From Deferribacterales bacterium Deferri_01 (lineage in GTDB: Bacteria; Chrysiogenota; Deferribacteres; Deferribacterales; Geovibrionaceae): 64,000 bases of DNA. A model generated the notes under the pieces. The model made no database searches and was not told the origin of the DNA. It saw only the letters and a list, made by a program, of their open reading frames with translations. This document shows, piece by piece, positions 26,487-34,209 of this stretch. The stretch spans positions 234,746-298,745 of the forward strand of contig LUZY01000008.1 in NCBI GenBank assembly GCA_001603805.1, written 5' to 3'. The stretch's first letter is position 1. Every line of letters begins with the position of its first letter. Both the position numbers and the translations under genes were made by a program.

Positions 26487-27233
26487 ATGTCTGAAAAGAA
26501 AAAATCCTGCGATTGTGAAAAGGGTTCGCCTAAGTGGATGACCACTTTCACAGACATGAACATGCTTCTTCTTACCTTTTTCGTTCTGCTTGTTTCCATG
26601 TCTACGCTGGATAAAAAGAAAATTCTTGAATCGTTCGGTTCTTTTCAGGGCTCGGCGGGAATCCTGCACGGAAGCCCTAATGAAGTGAGCGCACAGAACA
26701 TCATGACCCGTATCAATGTTGTTGAACAGACAGGAAGCGCAAATGCGAAAACTGTTGAAACCCTGCGGGAATATGTCAAATCATCAAACCTTTCGGAAGT
26801 TGTTAGCGTTATAGAAACAAAAAAAGGTGTTTCCATCCGTGTTCTGGATTCACTCCTTTTTGCGCCCGGTCAGTCCGAGGTGAGGAGTGACGCTGTGCCT
26901 TTTCTTAATAAAGTCAGCACAGTTATAATAGACTCACCCTACTATGTTCATGTTGAAGGACATACAGACGACACACCCATCCGTTCTGCCCGTTTCCCGT
27001 CAAACTGGGAACTTTCCACAGCCAGAGCAGTTTCGGTGGTGCGTTATTTAATCAAAGAAGGTATAAACCCTCAGACGCTTTCAGCGGGCGGATTCGGCGA
27101 GTTTCATCCGCTTCTGCCGAATATAACAACTGAAAACAGAGCAAAAAACCGCAGGGTTGAGATTAATCTTGTCAGCCCCGAATTTGCGGAAACCAATAAA
27201 AATATTTTTGAAGAAGACAACGGAGGACAGTAA
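26487..27233 (+). CDS. motB: Flagellar motor stator protein MotB
   Basis: 248 residues: short basic N-terminus, one helix containing the proton-accepting aspartate D23 (TFTDMNMLLLTFFVLL), then a periplasmic OmpA-like peptidoglycan-binding domain (HVEGHTDDTPI, NWELSTARAVSVVRYL, NRAKNRRVEINL). It anchors the stator. The N-terminus has two cysteines (CDCEK) of unknown meaning. Overlaps fliL by one base (TAATG). Confidence 0.96.
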   Translation: MSEKKKSCDCEKGSPKWMTTFTDMNMLLLTFFVLLVSMSTLDKKKILESFGSFQGSAGILHGSPNEVSAQNIMTRINVVEQTGSANAKTVETLREYVKSSNLSEVVSVIETKKGVSIRVLDSLLFAPGQSEVRSDAVPFLNKVSTVIIDSPYYVHVEGHTDDTPIRSARFPSNWELSTARAVSVVRYLIKEGINPQTLSAGGFGEFHPLLPNITTENRAKNRRVEINLVSPEFAETNKNIFEEDNGGQ

Positions 27234-27745
27234 TGGCAGCAGAAGAAAAAGACACCCAGCCGGAGGGCGGGAAGAAGAAGTCTAAACTAAAACTGATCAT
27301 TATTATCCTCATTCTTCTTATAGTGCTTGGAGGAGCGGGGGCAGGAGCCTATTTCATGTTCCTTAAACCGAAACCTCAGGCAGCCGGACAACCCAGCGCG
27401 GCGGAGCAGGAAGCCCCAAAAGCAGAGACAGTAGCTCAGATTGGTGAGCTTTACCCCATGGAACCCTTTGTGGTAAACCTTGCAGACCCCGGCGGAAGCA
27501 GATATCTTCGTGTTACCCTTCAGCTTGAGCTTACTATAACCAAGGGGCTGAAAGACGAGATTGACAAACGTGTTCCCCAAATAAGGGACGCTATTATCAC
27601 GATACTTTCATCCAAGCGTTTTGAGGAGATCAACTCTGCTCAGGGCAAGATGATTATGAAACAGCAGATAATGAGACGGATCAACTCTCTGCTTGCATCA
27701 GGGCAGATAGCCAACGTCTATGTAACTGAATTTGTAATCCAGTAA
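27233..27745 (+). CDS. fliL: Flagellar basal-body-associated protein FliL
   Basis: 170 residues: Lys-rich cytoplasmic N-terminus, one membrane helix (about 22-42), a Pro/Ala/Gln-rich linker and a periplasmic domain (YPMEPFVVNLADPGGSRYLR, QIRDAIITILSSKRFEEI, then GKMIMKQQIMRRIN). FliL rings surround the stator and support motor torque. Directly follows motB. Confidence 0.95.
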   Translation: MAAEEKDTQPEGGKKKSKLKLIIIILILLIVLGGAGAGAYFMFLKPKPQAAGQPSAAEQEAPKAETVAQIGELYPMEPFVVNLADPGGSRYLRVTLQLELTITKGLKDEIDKRVPQIRDAIITILSSKRFEEINSAQGKMIMKQQIMRRINSLLASGQIANVYVTEFVIQ

Positions 27746-27754
27746 GAGGTTTTA

Positions 27755-28036
27755 ATGATAAATCACGCGAAAAATCAGTTCGGTGAGGTTCTTTTCGATA
27801 TCAGAGTTGAGCTGGGACGCAAAAAAGTGTCCATAAGGGAAATGCTGAACTGGGAGAAAGGAACGATCCTTAAGTTCAACAAAACATCCGGTGAACCTGT
27901 GGATTATCTTGTTAACAACAAGCCTCTTGCTCTCGGAGAGGTTATGGTTCTGGATGACAGATTTGCCATTCGTATCACTGAAATACTGGACAAGGAAAAA
28001 CTTACCGAAATGTACAAAGACGGTATCTATGGCTGA
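27755..28036 (+). CDS. fliN: Flagellar motor switch protein FliN
   Basis: 93 residues consisting almost only of the SpoA domain: VLFDIRVELGRKKVSIREML, GTILKFNKTSGEPVDYLVNN and GEVMVLDDRFAIRITEIL. It is a C-ring component at the motor base, also linked to export. It lacks the N-terminal extension of enteric FliN and is short for the family. fliM is not in the window. The stop region overlaps the fliO ATG. Confidence 0.94.
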   Translation: MINHAKNQFGEVLFDIRVELGRKKVSIREMLNWEKGTILKFNKTSGEPVDYLVNNKPLALGEVMVLDDRFAIRITEILDKEKLTEMYKDGIYG

Positions 28037-28814
28037 AATTCGGCTTTTTTTCGCCGTCTGTCTGCTTTTTTTATGTTCATTTCCCGCCTTTGCAGCGGAG
28101 GTTAAGTCGGAGCTTACGGAAAGCTCCGTCAGGTTCAGCATTCAATTTGAAAAGGGCTATTCTGACGTAAATGTCATAAAGCTTGATAAATCCTACATAA
28201 TCAGTTTCCAGACAGCTGAAGAAGTCGTATATTCCGAGGAGTTCTGGGATTCTCCCGTATCGCAGGCATACATACACTCAGAAGGGGACAGAAAAAAGCT
28301 TATCGTGGATTTTGCCACAGCGGCGGATGAACCGAAAATTGAAACCGCTGAAAAGTCTGTTGTTGCGTCTTTTTCTTTTGCTCCCTCACCGGAGGCTCCA
28401 TCTGCTGTGGGTACCGGCGCCTATGTGCGGATGATCACCGGACTTGGTTTTGTCATTGTAGTTATTCTTGTTATCTACTGGTTTACACGCAGAATGCTTT
28501 CTCGCAGGGTGTTGTCAGAACTTCCGGGTTCCGGCAGGCTGCTCGGCAAGGTGGATCTCGAAATACGTAAAAGCCTGTTTTTCTATGAATTGGGGGATGC
28601 AGTTTATATCTTCGGCGTTACAGATATGTCTGTTAATCTCATTGAAAAAGTTACGGACGAAGCGGAAGTCAACAGAATTAAATCCGGTTTTGCCAGAAAA
28701 GGCGAATTCGGTTCATATCTAAACTTCTTTGCAAAAGGGTCTGATGTTAAAACAGATATAGAGGCTTCAAGAAACATCATAAGGGAGAGACTAAAATCAA
28801 TAAAAAAACGCTGA
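28029..28814 (+). CDS. fliO: Flagellar biosynthesis protein FliO
   Basis: 261 residues starting MAEIRLFFAVCLLFLCSFPAFA, a cleavable signal-like N-terminus, then a periplasmic domain (about 25-125), a membrane helix (MITGLGFVIVVILVIYWF) and a cytoplasmic FliO domain (GRLLGKVDLEIRKSLFFYEL). The N-terminal periplasmic domain is larger than in enteric FliO and resembles AMIN-type beta sheet, as in some other phyla. An in-frame extension to 27891 overlaps fliN and was rejected. FliO assists FliP ring assembly. Confidence 0.85.
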   Translation: MAEIRLFFAVCLLFLCSFPAFAAEVKSELTESSVRFSIQFEKGYSDVNVIKLDKSYIISFQTAEEVVYSEEFWDSPVSQAYIHSEGDRKKLIVDFATAADEPKIETAEKSVVASFSFAPSPEAPSAVGTGAYVRMITGLGFVIVVILVIYWFTRRMLSRRVLSELPGSGRLLGKVDLEIRKSLFFYELGDAVYIFGVTDMSVNLIEKVTDEAEVNRIKSGFARKGEFGSYLNFFAKGSDVKTDIEASRNIIRERLKSIKKR

Positions 28815-28828
28815 TTGTCACTCTTTTA

Positions 28829-29545
28829 ATGCTTCTTATCCCATTGGGTGCGGCTGCTGCTGATCCTCTGCCTTTTCCCGCTTTCCGTTTCGGGCTGGAA
28901 TCAGCGGCGAACCCTGATGATGTGGCGGTTACGCTGCAGATTATCGCATTCATAACTATCGTTACCCTTGCGCCCTCTATCCTTATACTTATGACGTCAT
29001 TTACGAGGATTCTTATTGTTTTCTCGTTTCTCCGCACAGCAATGGGAACCCAGCAGATGCCTCCTAATCAGGTTCTTGTGGGTCTTGCTCTTTTTCTTAC
29101 TTTTTTTATTATGACTCCGGTGTTTAATCAGGCATATGAGAAAGGTCTTCAGCCTTATTTTGCAGAGCAGATGGGCTTTGTGGAGATGCTGAACGAGGTT
29201 AAAAAGCCGTTCCGTGAGTTCATGATCAAAAACACCCGCAAGAAAGATATGCGTATGTTTATTGACATAGCCGGAGGGGAAAAACCGAAAACAGTAGAGG
29301 AGATTCCGGATTTTGTCCTGCTTTCGTCTTTTGTCGTCAGTGAACTGCAGACAGCCTTTCAGATGGGTTTCCTGCTGTTTCTGCCGTTTCTTATAATAGA
29401 TTTTGTAGTGGCGAGCGTTCTGCTTTCGATGGGTATGATGATGCTGCCCCCTGTTATGATCTCCGTTCCGTTCAAGATACTGCTGTTTGTCCTTGTGGAC
29501 GGCTGGGAGCTGATTGTGTCGTCCCTTGTAAAAAGTTTTATGTAG
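28829..29545 (+). CDS. fliP: Flagellar export gate protein FliP
   Basis: 238 residues from the first ATG, with the FliP core: LAPSILILMTSFTRILIVFS, LRTAMGTQQMPPNQVLVGLA, FLPFLIIDFVVASVLLSMGM and PFKILLFVLVDGW. FliP forms the export-gate pore with FliQ and FliR. The ATG has no ribosome-binding site. A strong AGGGAG (28782-28787) lies 8 nt before an in-frame ATC at 28796 whose product would add NKKTLIVTLL, giving a normal basic signal-peptide N-terminus, so the true start may be that non-AUG codon (see findings). Confidence 0.95.
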   Translation: MLLIPLGAAAADPLPFPAFRFGLESAANPDDVAVTLQIIAFITIVTLAPSILILMTSFTRILIVFSFLRTAMGTQQMPPNQVLVGLALFLTFFIMTPVFNQAYEKGLQPYFAEQMGFVEMLNEVKKPFREFMIKNTRKKDMRMFIDIAGGEKPKTVEEIPDFVLLSSFVVSELQTAFQMGFLLFLPFLIIDFVVASVLLSMGMMMLPPVMISVPFKILLFVLVDGWELIVSSLVKSFM

Positions 29546-29574
29546 TGCTAAACTGATAATACGGGTGACGGAAT

Positions 29575-29847
29575 ATGACTTCTGATACGGTAATAGCTCT
29601 TCTTTCTGATGCTCTCAAAATGGCTTTGCTCATAGCTTCGCCTATGCTTATCTTCGGGCTTACAGTGGGGCTGATTGTCAGTATTTTCCAGTCAGTTACC
29701 CAGATTCAGGAAATGACCCTTTCATTCATCCCCAAGATTGTTGCTGTTGTGGTGGCTGTGATTGTTTTTGCCCCGTGGATGCTGCAGAAAATGGTCACAT
29801 ACAGCGCCTCGATATTCGGCAACCTGCATGTTTATATAGGGAAGTAG
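29575..29847 (+). CDS. fliQ: Flagellar export gate protein FliQ
   Basis: 90 residues, two membrane helices, with the family pattern ALKMALLIASPMLIFGLTVG and SIFQSVTQIQEMTLSFIPKI. It packs around FliP/FliR in the export gate. Thirty bases after fliP. fliR, flhB and flhA are not in the window; the cluster ends here against convergent murI. Confidence 0.96.
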   Translation: MTSDTVIALLSDALKMALLIASPMLIFGLTVGLIVSIFQSVTQIQEMTLSFIPKIVAVVVAVIVFAPWMLQKMVTYSASIFGNLHVYIGK

Positions 29848-29850
29848 GAT

Positions 29851-30621
29851 TCAGGGAAGACTGATTATCTCAACCGGCGCACCTGCCGCAAGTTCGTTTC
29901 TGAGCATTTCCATAGCAGGTGATTCATCTGTAAAAAACAATTTTCTTAAACCCCTGCCTTCGGTACTCAGACCGCTTTTTATAAGGTGTTCAATGATTAC
30001 TTCAGAAGAATCCACAATATTAAACTGCGGGTAAAGTTTTGATATTGTTCTTTTCAGCATAGGATAATGCGTGCAGCCCAGAACAAGGGTATCCACACCT
30101 TTTTTGCTGAGGTCATCCAGATACATTTTTACGGCAAGCTCCGCTATAGGGCTTTCTGTCATCATCTCTTCAACAATAGGGACAAAGAGCGGACATGCGT
30201 TTTCGTAGATATCCAGCTCTATTTCAGACATGGTTTCAAGGGCAGCACGGTACGAACCGCTGCGTATGGTGGCTCTGGTTCCTATGACGGCTATTTTACC
30301 CTTTTTAGACACTCTCAGAGCCTGTTCTGAACCAGGGAGAACAACGCCTGTAACCGGAACCTTAAACCTGTCGGCAATTATATCAACTGCGTAGGAAGAG
30401 GCTGTGTTGCAGGCTATAACGATTGCTTCCGCACCGCACTCAGATATGAGGTAGCGGGCACATTCAATGCTGTAATTTATTATAGTCTCAGGAGATTTGT
30501 TGCCATAAGGCACTCGTGCCGTATCTCCGAGATAATATATGTCCAGAGTCGGAAAATGCTCCGCAATGGATTTAAAAACAGTGAGTCCGCCGATGCCTGA
30601 ATCGAAAACGCCTATAGCCAT
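29851..30621 (-). CDS. murI: Glutamate racemase
   Basis: About 256 residues converting L- to D-glutamate for peptidoglycan. IGVFDSGIGGLTVFK, YLGDTARVPYGNKSPETI, and the catalytic cysteines C71 (VIACNTASSY) and C183 (LGCTHYP) are present. ATG 30621 gives the typical start; a GTG at 30651 would add 10 residues lacking conservation or a ribosome-binding site. GGAG lies 12 nt upstream of the ATG, rather far. Ends 3 bases from fliQ, convergent. Confidence 0.96.
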   Translation of the reverse strand: MAIGVFDSGIGGLTVFKSIAEHFPTLDIYYLGDTARVPYGNKSPETIINYSIECARYLISECGAEAIVIACNTASSYAVDIIADRFKVPVTGVVLPGSEQALRVSKKGKIAVIGTRATIRSGSYRAALETMSEIELDIYENACPLFVPIVEEMMTESPIAELAVKMYLDDLSKKGVDTLVLGCTHYPMLKRTISKLYPQFNIVDSSEVIIEHLIKSGLSTEGRGLRKLFFTDESPAMEMLRNELAAGAPVEIISLP

Positions 30622-30950
30622 TCGGATTTTATACTCCAAAGATCGTTTCACGGCAATAGAGGCTTTAAAATATGTTAAAGATGGATATTATTATGCTTAT
30701 TATTCACTGCTGAATAAAACAAAGAAGGGCAAAAAATATTTTTATATAAGTTTTTCTGTTGATTAGATATAATGAGCCTCTGATTAAAATATTCATTATG
30801 TAACAATTTTTTCTGATTTATTTTTACCTTCGCTTGTCATATGATATAATATGAAATATCCAGCGAAGAAGCGCTTTATTTAAATTACTTGTACTTGGCT
30901 GGTTTATTCAGGTTATATACAGGCACTAATTTTATTACGGAGTTGACTTG
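30622..30950. other. AT-rich intergenic region between murI and a small + strand gene
   Basis: About 330 bases without a credible gene. It holds two TATAAT matches on the plus strand (30768-30773 and 30845-30850); the second has an acceptable -35. CCAGC (30860) and GCTGG (30898) could pair across about 34 nt in the leader of the downstream gene. No known riboswitch core was recognised. Confidence 0.5.
30823..30850 (+). promoter_or_regulatory. Candidate promoter for the small hypothetical gene
   Basis: TTTACC (30823-30828), 16-nt spacer and a consensus TATAAT (30845-30850), leaving an untranslated leader of roughly 90 nt before the ATG at 30951. Confidence 0.5.
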
Positions 30951-31250
30951 ATGTATATCAAGCTGTTTTTGGGTGAAAAAACGGCTCCGGGAGTTTTCAG
31001 TTTTGATTATTCTAAAGAGTTTATCCGTTCCTGCGGAAAGGATGAGTTTAAGGAAAAACTGAAATTTGCAGATCTTTCATTTGTGGATTCTCCCGAAGCT
31101 TTTGTTAAGGCGGTTTCCGATGCAGTAGACGAGGCATTGGAAAATGAATTTAATGCGAGTGAAGTTTACAGGGCGGGCAAATGTTCGGAAACAGGCAAAG
31201 TCTGCTACATTTGCGTAAATGTTGAGGACTACAGCGAGAAAACAGCCTGA
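30951..31250 (+). CDS. Small hypothetical protein
   Basis: 99 residues, soluble, mixed alpha/beta, acidic. No family recognised. It has a segment FKEKLKFADLSFVDSPEAFV and three cysteines in the last third (GKCSETGKVCYICVNVED) that could bind metal or form a disulfide. ATG 30951 sits 8 nt after GGAG; the preceding TTG is too close. It has its own promoter and a fairly long leader, and ends 8 bases from the convergent HD-GYP gene. Coding potential is supported by start signals and codon usage similar to neighbours. Confidence 0.65.
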   Translation: MYIKLFLGEKTAPGVFSFDYSKEFIRSCGKDEFKEKLKFADLSFVDSPEAFVKAVSDAVDEALENEFNASEVYRAGKCSETGKVCYICVNVEDYSEKTA

Positions 31251-31258
31251 AAAGAGGC

Positions 31259-32515
31259 TTAGAATGCTTCTCTGACTGTGTTTTTGAACTGTCCTGCAAA
31301 TCTGTCCAGTTCATGTTCGCTGTTTATCCCGTGCTGTTTGGGGTTCAGGGAAGATATGATTGTTTTTATCGGCTTCATGGTTTTAAGATCATAACGGGCA
31401 AGATCAAATATATGTGATTTATCGAGTCTGTCTCTTTTTTCGTCAGTAACAACAAGTACCTTCGGACGTGTGAGGTCTTTCTTATTGGGTTCTAAGATTA
31501 TGCCCAGTTCACCGGAATCAAGCATCACTAAGGTTCCCACTGGGTAAATTCCTATAGTATTGATGAAAAATTTTACCAATGTTTCGTTAAAGTGTTTGCC
31601 GGACCAGCTGAAAAGGATTTTTAACGCTTCAGACGGTGTTCTCTCGTGGTTGTAAGCTTTCTTGCTTGTTATGGCATCATAAACATCTGCAATGGAAATA
31701 ATTTTGGTAATATTGCTGATCTGGCGCTCATGCAGACCGAAAGGATAACCGCTGCCGTCCGATTTTTCATGGTGCTGCAATGCAACCGTAGCGGTTTCAG
31801 GGGGCAGAACGCCGTTGTTGAGTATCTTGTACCCGTATTCGGGATGCTTTTTTATTTCGGAATATTCATCCTCGGTTAGTTTTCCTGGTTTTGTAATAAT
31901 CTGTTCGCTGATTCTTGTCATGCCGACATCATGCAGCAGACCGCACAGACAGATCGTTTTTAGCTCATCAGATGATTTGCCAAGTCTTTTGCCGAGGGCA
32001 AGAGAGATAACGGCTACATTCAGCGAATGGCTGTAGGTGTAGTCGTCCTGATTTTTAAGGTGGGTCATTGCAGTGAAGATACCCGGCTTATGAGTGCTGA
32101 CCTCAACAAGCTCTCCGGTAATTTCTTCTGCGGAGTGTGAGTCAACCCTGCCGTTTTTTTTAACTGTGTCCAGCAGAAGCCGTGCTTTGCCTCTGATGTT
32201 TTCAAATATTGTGCGTGCCTGAATGATGTCATCAACGGCGGGGGATGAATCTATAAGGAAATAATCGGATGTTTCCAAGGGAGCGCTCATAAGCTGTGAC
32301 AGCCTGCCGGAAAGCTCGCCTTCTTTATCTTCCTCAACTTCCTGCTCTTCAAGGATGTATATGTATGATACACCAGAGTTTTTGAGTACGTTGACAGAGC
32401 GGGTATCCGTGAGTTCTTTATCAAAGAACGGAAAATGCAGACCGTCCTTTTCTGTTCTGTTCACGGTCATGCCGAGTTTAAGTTCGGAGATGTGTATCTT
32501 ACGTTCAACTTTCAT
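31259..32515 (-). CDS. HD-GYP domain protein, probable c-di-GMP phosphodiesterase
   Basis: 418 residues. The N-terminal part (1-140) resembles the DUF3391 module often found before HD-GYP (RKIHISELKLGMTVNR). The HD-GYP domain (about 145-340) keeps H195-D196 in CGLLHDVGM, H224 in KKHPEYGY, the HHE pair in LQHHEKSDGSGYP, and G256-Y257-P258. Expected to hydrolyse c-di-GMP and so favour motility, which fits the flagellar genes next door, though no direct link is shown. No membrane segment or receiver domain. Confidence 0.92.
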   Translation of the reverse strand: MKVERKIHISELKLGMTVNRTEKDGLHFPFFDKELTDTRSVNVLKNSGVSYIYILEEQEVEEDKEGELSGRLSQLMSAPLETSDYFLIDSSPAVDDIIQARTIFENIRGKARLLLDTVKKNGRVDSHSAEEITGELVEVSTHKPGIFTAMTHLKNQDDYTYSHSLNVAVISLALGKRLGKSSDELKTICLCGLLHDVGMTRISEQIITKPGKLTEDEYSEIKKHPEYGYKILNNGVLPPETATVALQHHEKSDGSGYPFGLHERQISNITKIISIADVYDAITSKKAYNHERTPSEALKILFSWSGKHFNETLVKFFINTIGIYPVGTLVMLDSGELGIILEPNKKDLTRPKVLVVTDEKRDRLDKSHIFDLARYDLKTMKPIKTIISSLNPKQHGINSEHELDRFAGQFKNTVREAF

Positions 32516-32817
32516 AGCAAGAGTCCGGATACGTATTGTGATGATTTTAACTTTATTTAAAGAATATTACAATACAAACTATATTATTATTAATAAAAGG
32601 AATAATTGACGTAATGGTGGTTATTAATATGTACTCTTCCTATGATTTCTGCCCATGATTTTAATATAGAGACCGGTTGTTTTCGTGATGAAAATAAAGA
32701 AAAAAGACCTTCTTATGTAGTAAATGCTGGCGGAACCGGTGTTAATTGGGTAGATTATAAGGTGTATAATAAATAGGCAGATGATTTTTTTTGACTGCTG
32801 CTTTTCAGGAAACCAAA
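32516..32817. other. Intergenic region between divergent HD-GYP and NtrC-type genes
   Basis: About 300 AT-rich bases with no gene I can support. A TATAAT at 32765-32770 with TTAATT 17 nt upstream (32742-32747) is a weak promoter candidate for the activator gene. TTGACG at 32606 lacks a good -10 at normal distance. Confidence 0.4.
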
Positions 32818-34209
32818 ATGAAAGACAAAATCAGAATATTAGTGATCGATGATGAGGAAAATATTCTATGGCTCTTCAAAGAAGGGCTTGAAGATGATAA
32901 AATAAGCGTTGTAACAGCGGATAACCCTTCAGACGGAGAGATAGTCCTTTCTTCCGGCAGTGTAGGCATATGCTTTGTTGATCTCTTTCTGGGGGAAAGC
33001 AACGGCATAGCGCTTGTGAGGGAGTGGTCAAAGACTTACCCTCATATTCATTTCATAATCATGACGGCTCAGGATACAGGTTCAAATGTTATTGAAAGTA
33101 TTAAGTCAGGTGCTACTGACTTTTTTCCTAAGCCTTTTGATCTTGCAGAGCTTCGGGCTAAGATCCTCAACCTTGCCGGAGACCATTTTGAAACCGAAGA
33201 AACAGAAAGCGCAGCTTATGACTTTGAAACAAAAAACCGTAAGATGCTCGAAATCTACAAGCTCATAGGCAAAATTTCGGGAGCTAACATAAATGTGCTG
33301 ATCTGCGGTGAATCCGGTACGGGCAAAGAGGTTGTTGCCCATATGATACACGAAATGAGCAACCGGAGCGGAAAGCCCTTTGTGCCCATCAATATGGCGG
33401 CTATTCCTTCTGATCTTATGGAGAGCGAGCTTTTTGGTCATTCTAAGGGGTCGTTCACCGGGGCAGTTACTGATAAAAAAGGAAAATTTGAAGAAGCTAA
33501 CGGCGGAACCATCTTTCTTGATGAAATATCTGAAATGGATTTTGCTCTTCAGTCCAAACTTTTGAGAGTTATTCAGGAAAAAGAGATTAGCCCTGTCGGC
33601 TCAAGCCGTACAGTTAAGCTGGATACCAGAATTATTGCCGCATCCAATAAAAATCTGGAAGGGCTCGTGGATACAGGAAAGTTCAGAGAAGACCTGTTCT
33701 ACAGACTCAATGTTGTTTCCATTGAGCTTCCGCCGCTGCGTGACAGAAAAGAGGACATACCCTACCTCGCCAACCATTTTCTCCGCAAATATAAAGGGAT
33801 AAAAAACAGGGTACTGAAAATAAGCAGCGAAGCTCTGGGAGCCATGGCGAAATACCGCTGGCCGGGAAACATCAGAGAGCTGGAAAATATTATACAGTAC
33901 GCAATAGTAAACACAGACACAGATGAAGTCACGAAACAGGGGCTGCCGCAGAAAATTTTCAGCACAGCTCAGGACAAGGATGCCTCCTGTCTTTCGGATG
34001 AACTCTACAAGCTTGCTTCAAACATTGTTGAGGCTGAAACACTTTCAGAGAGCTATAACGCCTTTGAAGAATATATGAAAATTGTTGAATTTCCCCTGAT
34101 GCGGGCTGTTCTGGAAAGAACGGACGGCAATAAGTCTGTCTCCGCCAAACTTTTGGGAATCAACAGAAACACACTGCGCAAAAAAGCGAAGGAACATGGA
34201 TTTGACTGA
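32818..34209 (+). CDS. Sigma54-dependent NtrC-family response regulator
   Basis: 463 residues: receiver domain (1-120) with acidic pair D11-D12 and phosphorylation site D55 (FVDLFLGE), AAA+ domain with Walker A GESGTGKE (164-171), GSFTGA loop (211-216, contacting sigma54), Walker B GGTIFLDE, and a C-terminal Fis-type helix-turn-helix (NKSVSAKLLGINRNTLRKK). ATG 32818 follows AGGA; a longer reading from 32791 lacks a site. It overlaps rnr by 14 nt. It could serve the flagellar sigma54 regulon, but no kinase is adjacent, so the target is unknown. Confidence 0.95.
   Translation: MKDKIRILVIDDEENILWLFKEGLEDDKISVVTADNPSDGEIVLSSGSVGICFVDLFLGESNGIALVREWSKTYPHIHFIIMTAQDTGSNVIESIKSGATDFFPKPFDLAELRAKILNLAGDHFETEETESAAYDFETKNRKMLEIYKLIGKISGANINVLICGESGTGKEVVAHMIHEMSNRSGKPFVPINMAAIPSDLMESELFGHSKGSFTGAVTDKKGKFEEANGGTIFLDEISEMDFALQSKLLRVIQEKEISPVGSSRTVKLDTRIIAASNKNLEGLVDTGKFREDLFYRLNVVSIELPPLRDRKEDIPYLANHFLRKYKGIKNRVLKISSEALGAMAKYRWPGNIRELENIIQYAIVNTDTDEVTKQGLPQKIFSTAQDKDASCLSDELYKLASNIVEAETLSESYNAFEEYMKIVEFPLMRAVLERTDGNKSVSAKLLGINRNTLRKKAKEHGFD

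Noticed and set aside
27891..28028. N-terminal extension of fliO
   Set aside because: Would overlap most of fliN in another frame; ATG 28029 gives a proper signal peptide.
30860..30950. c-di-GMP or other riboswitch before the small gene
   Set aside because: Only one possible long-range stem; none of the conserved core bases of known classes were recognised.
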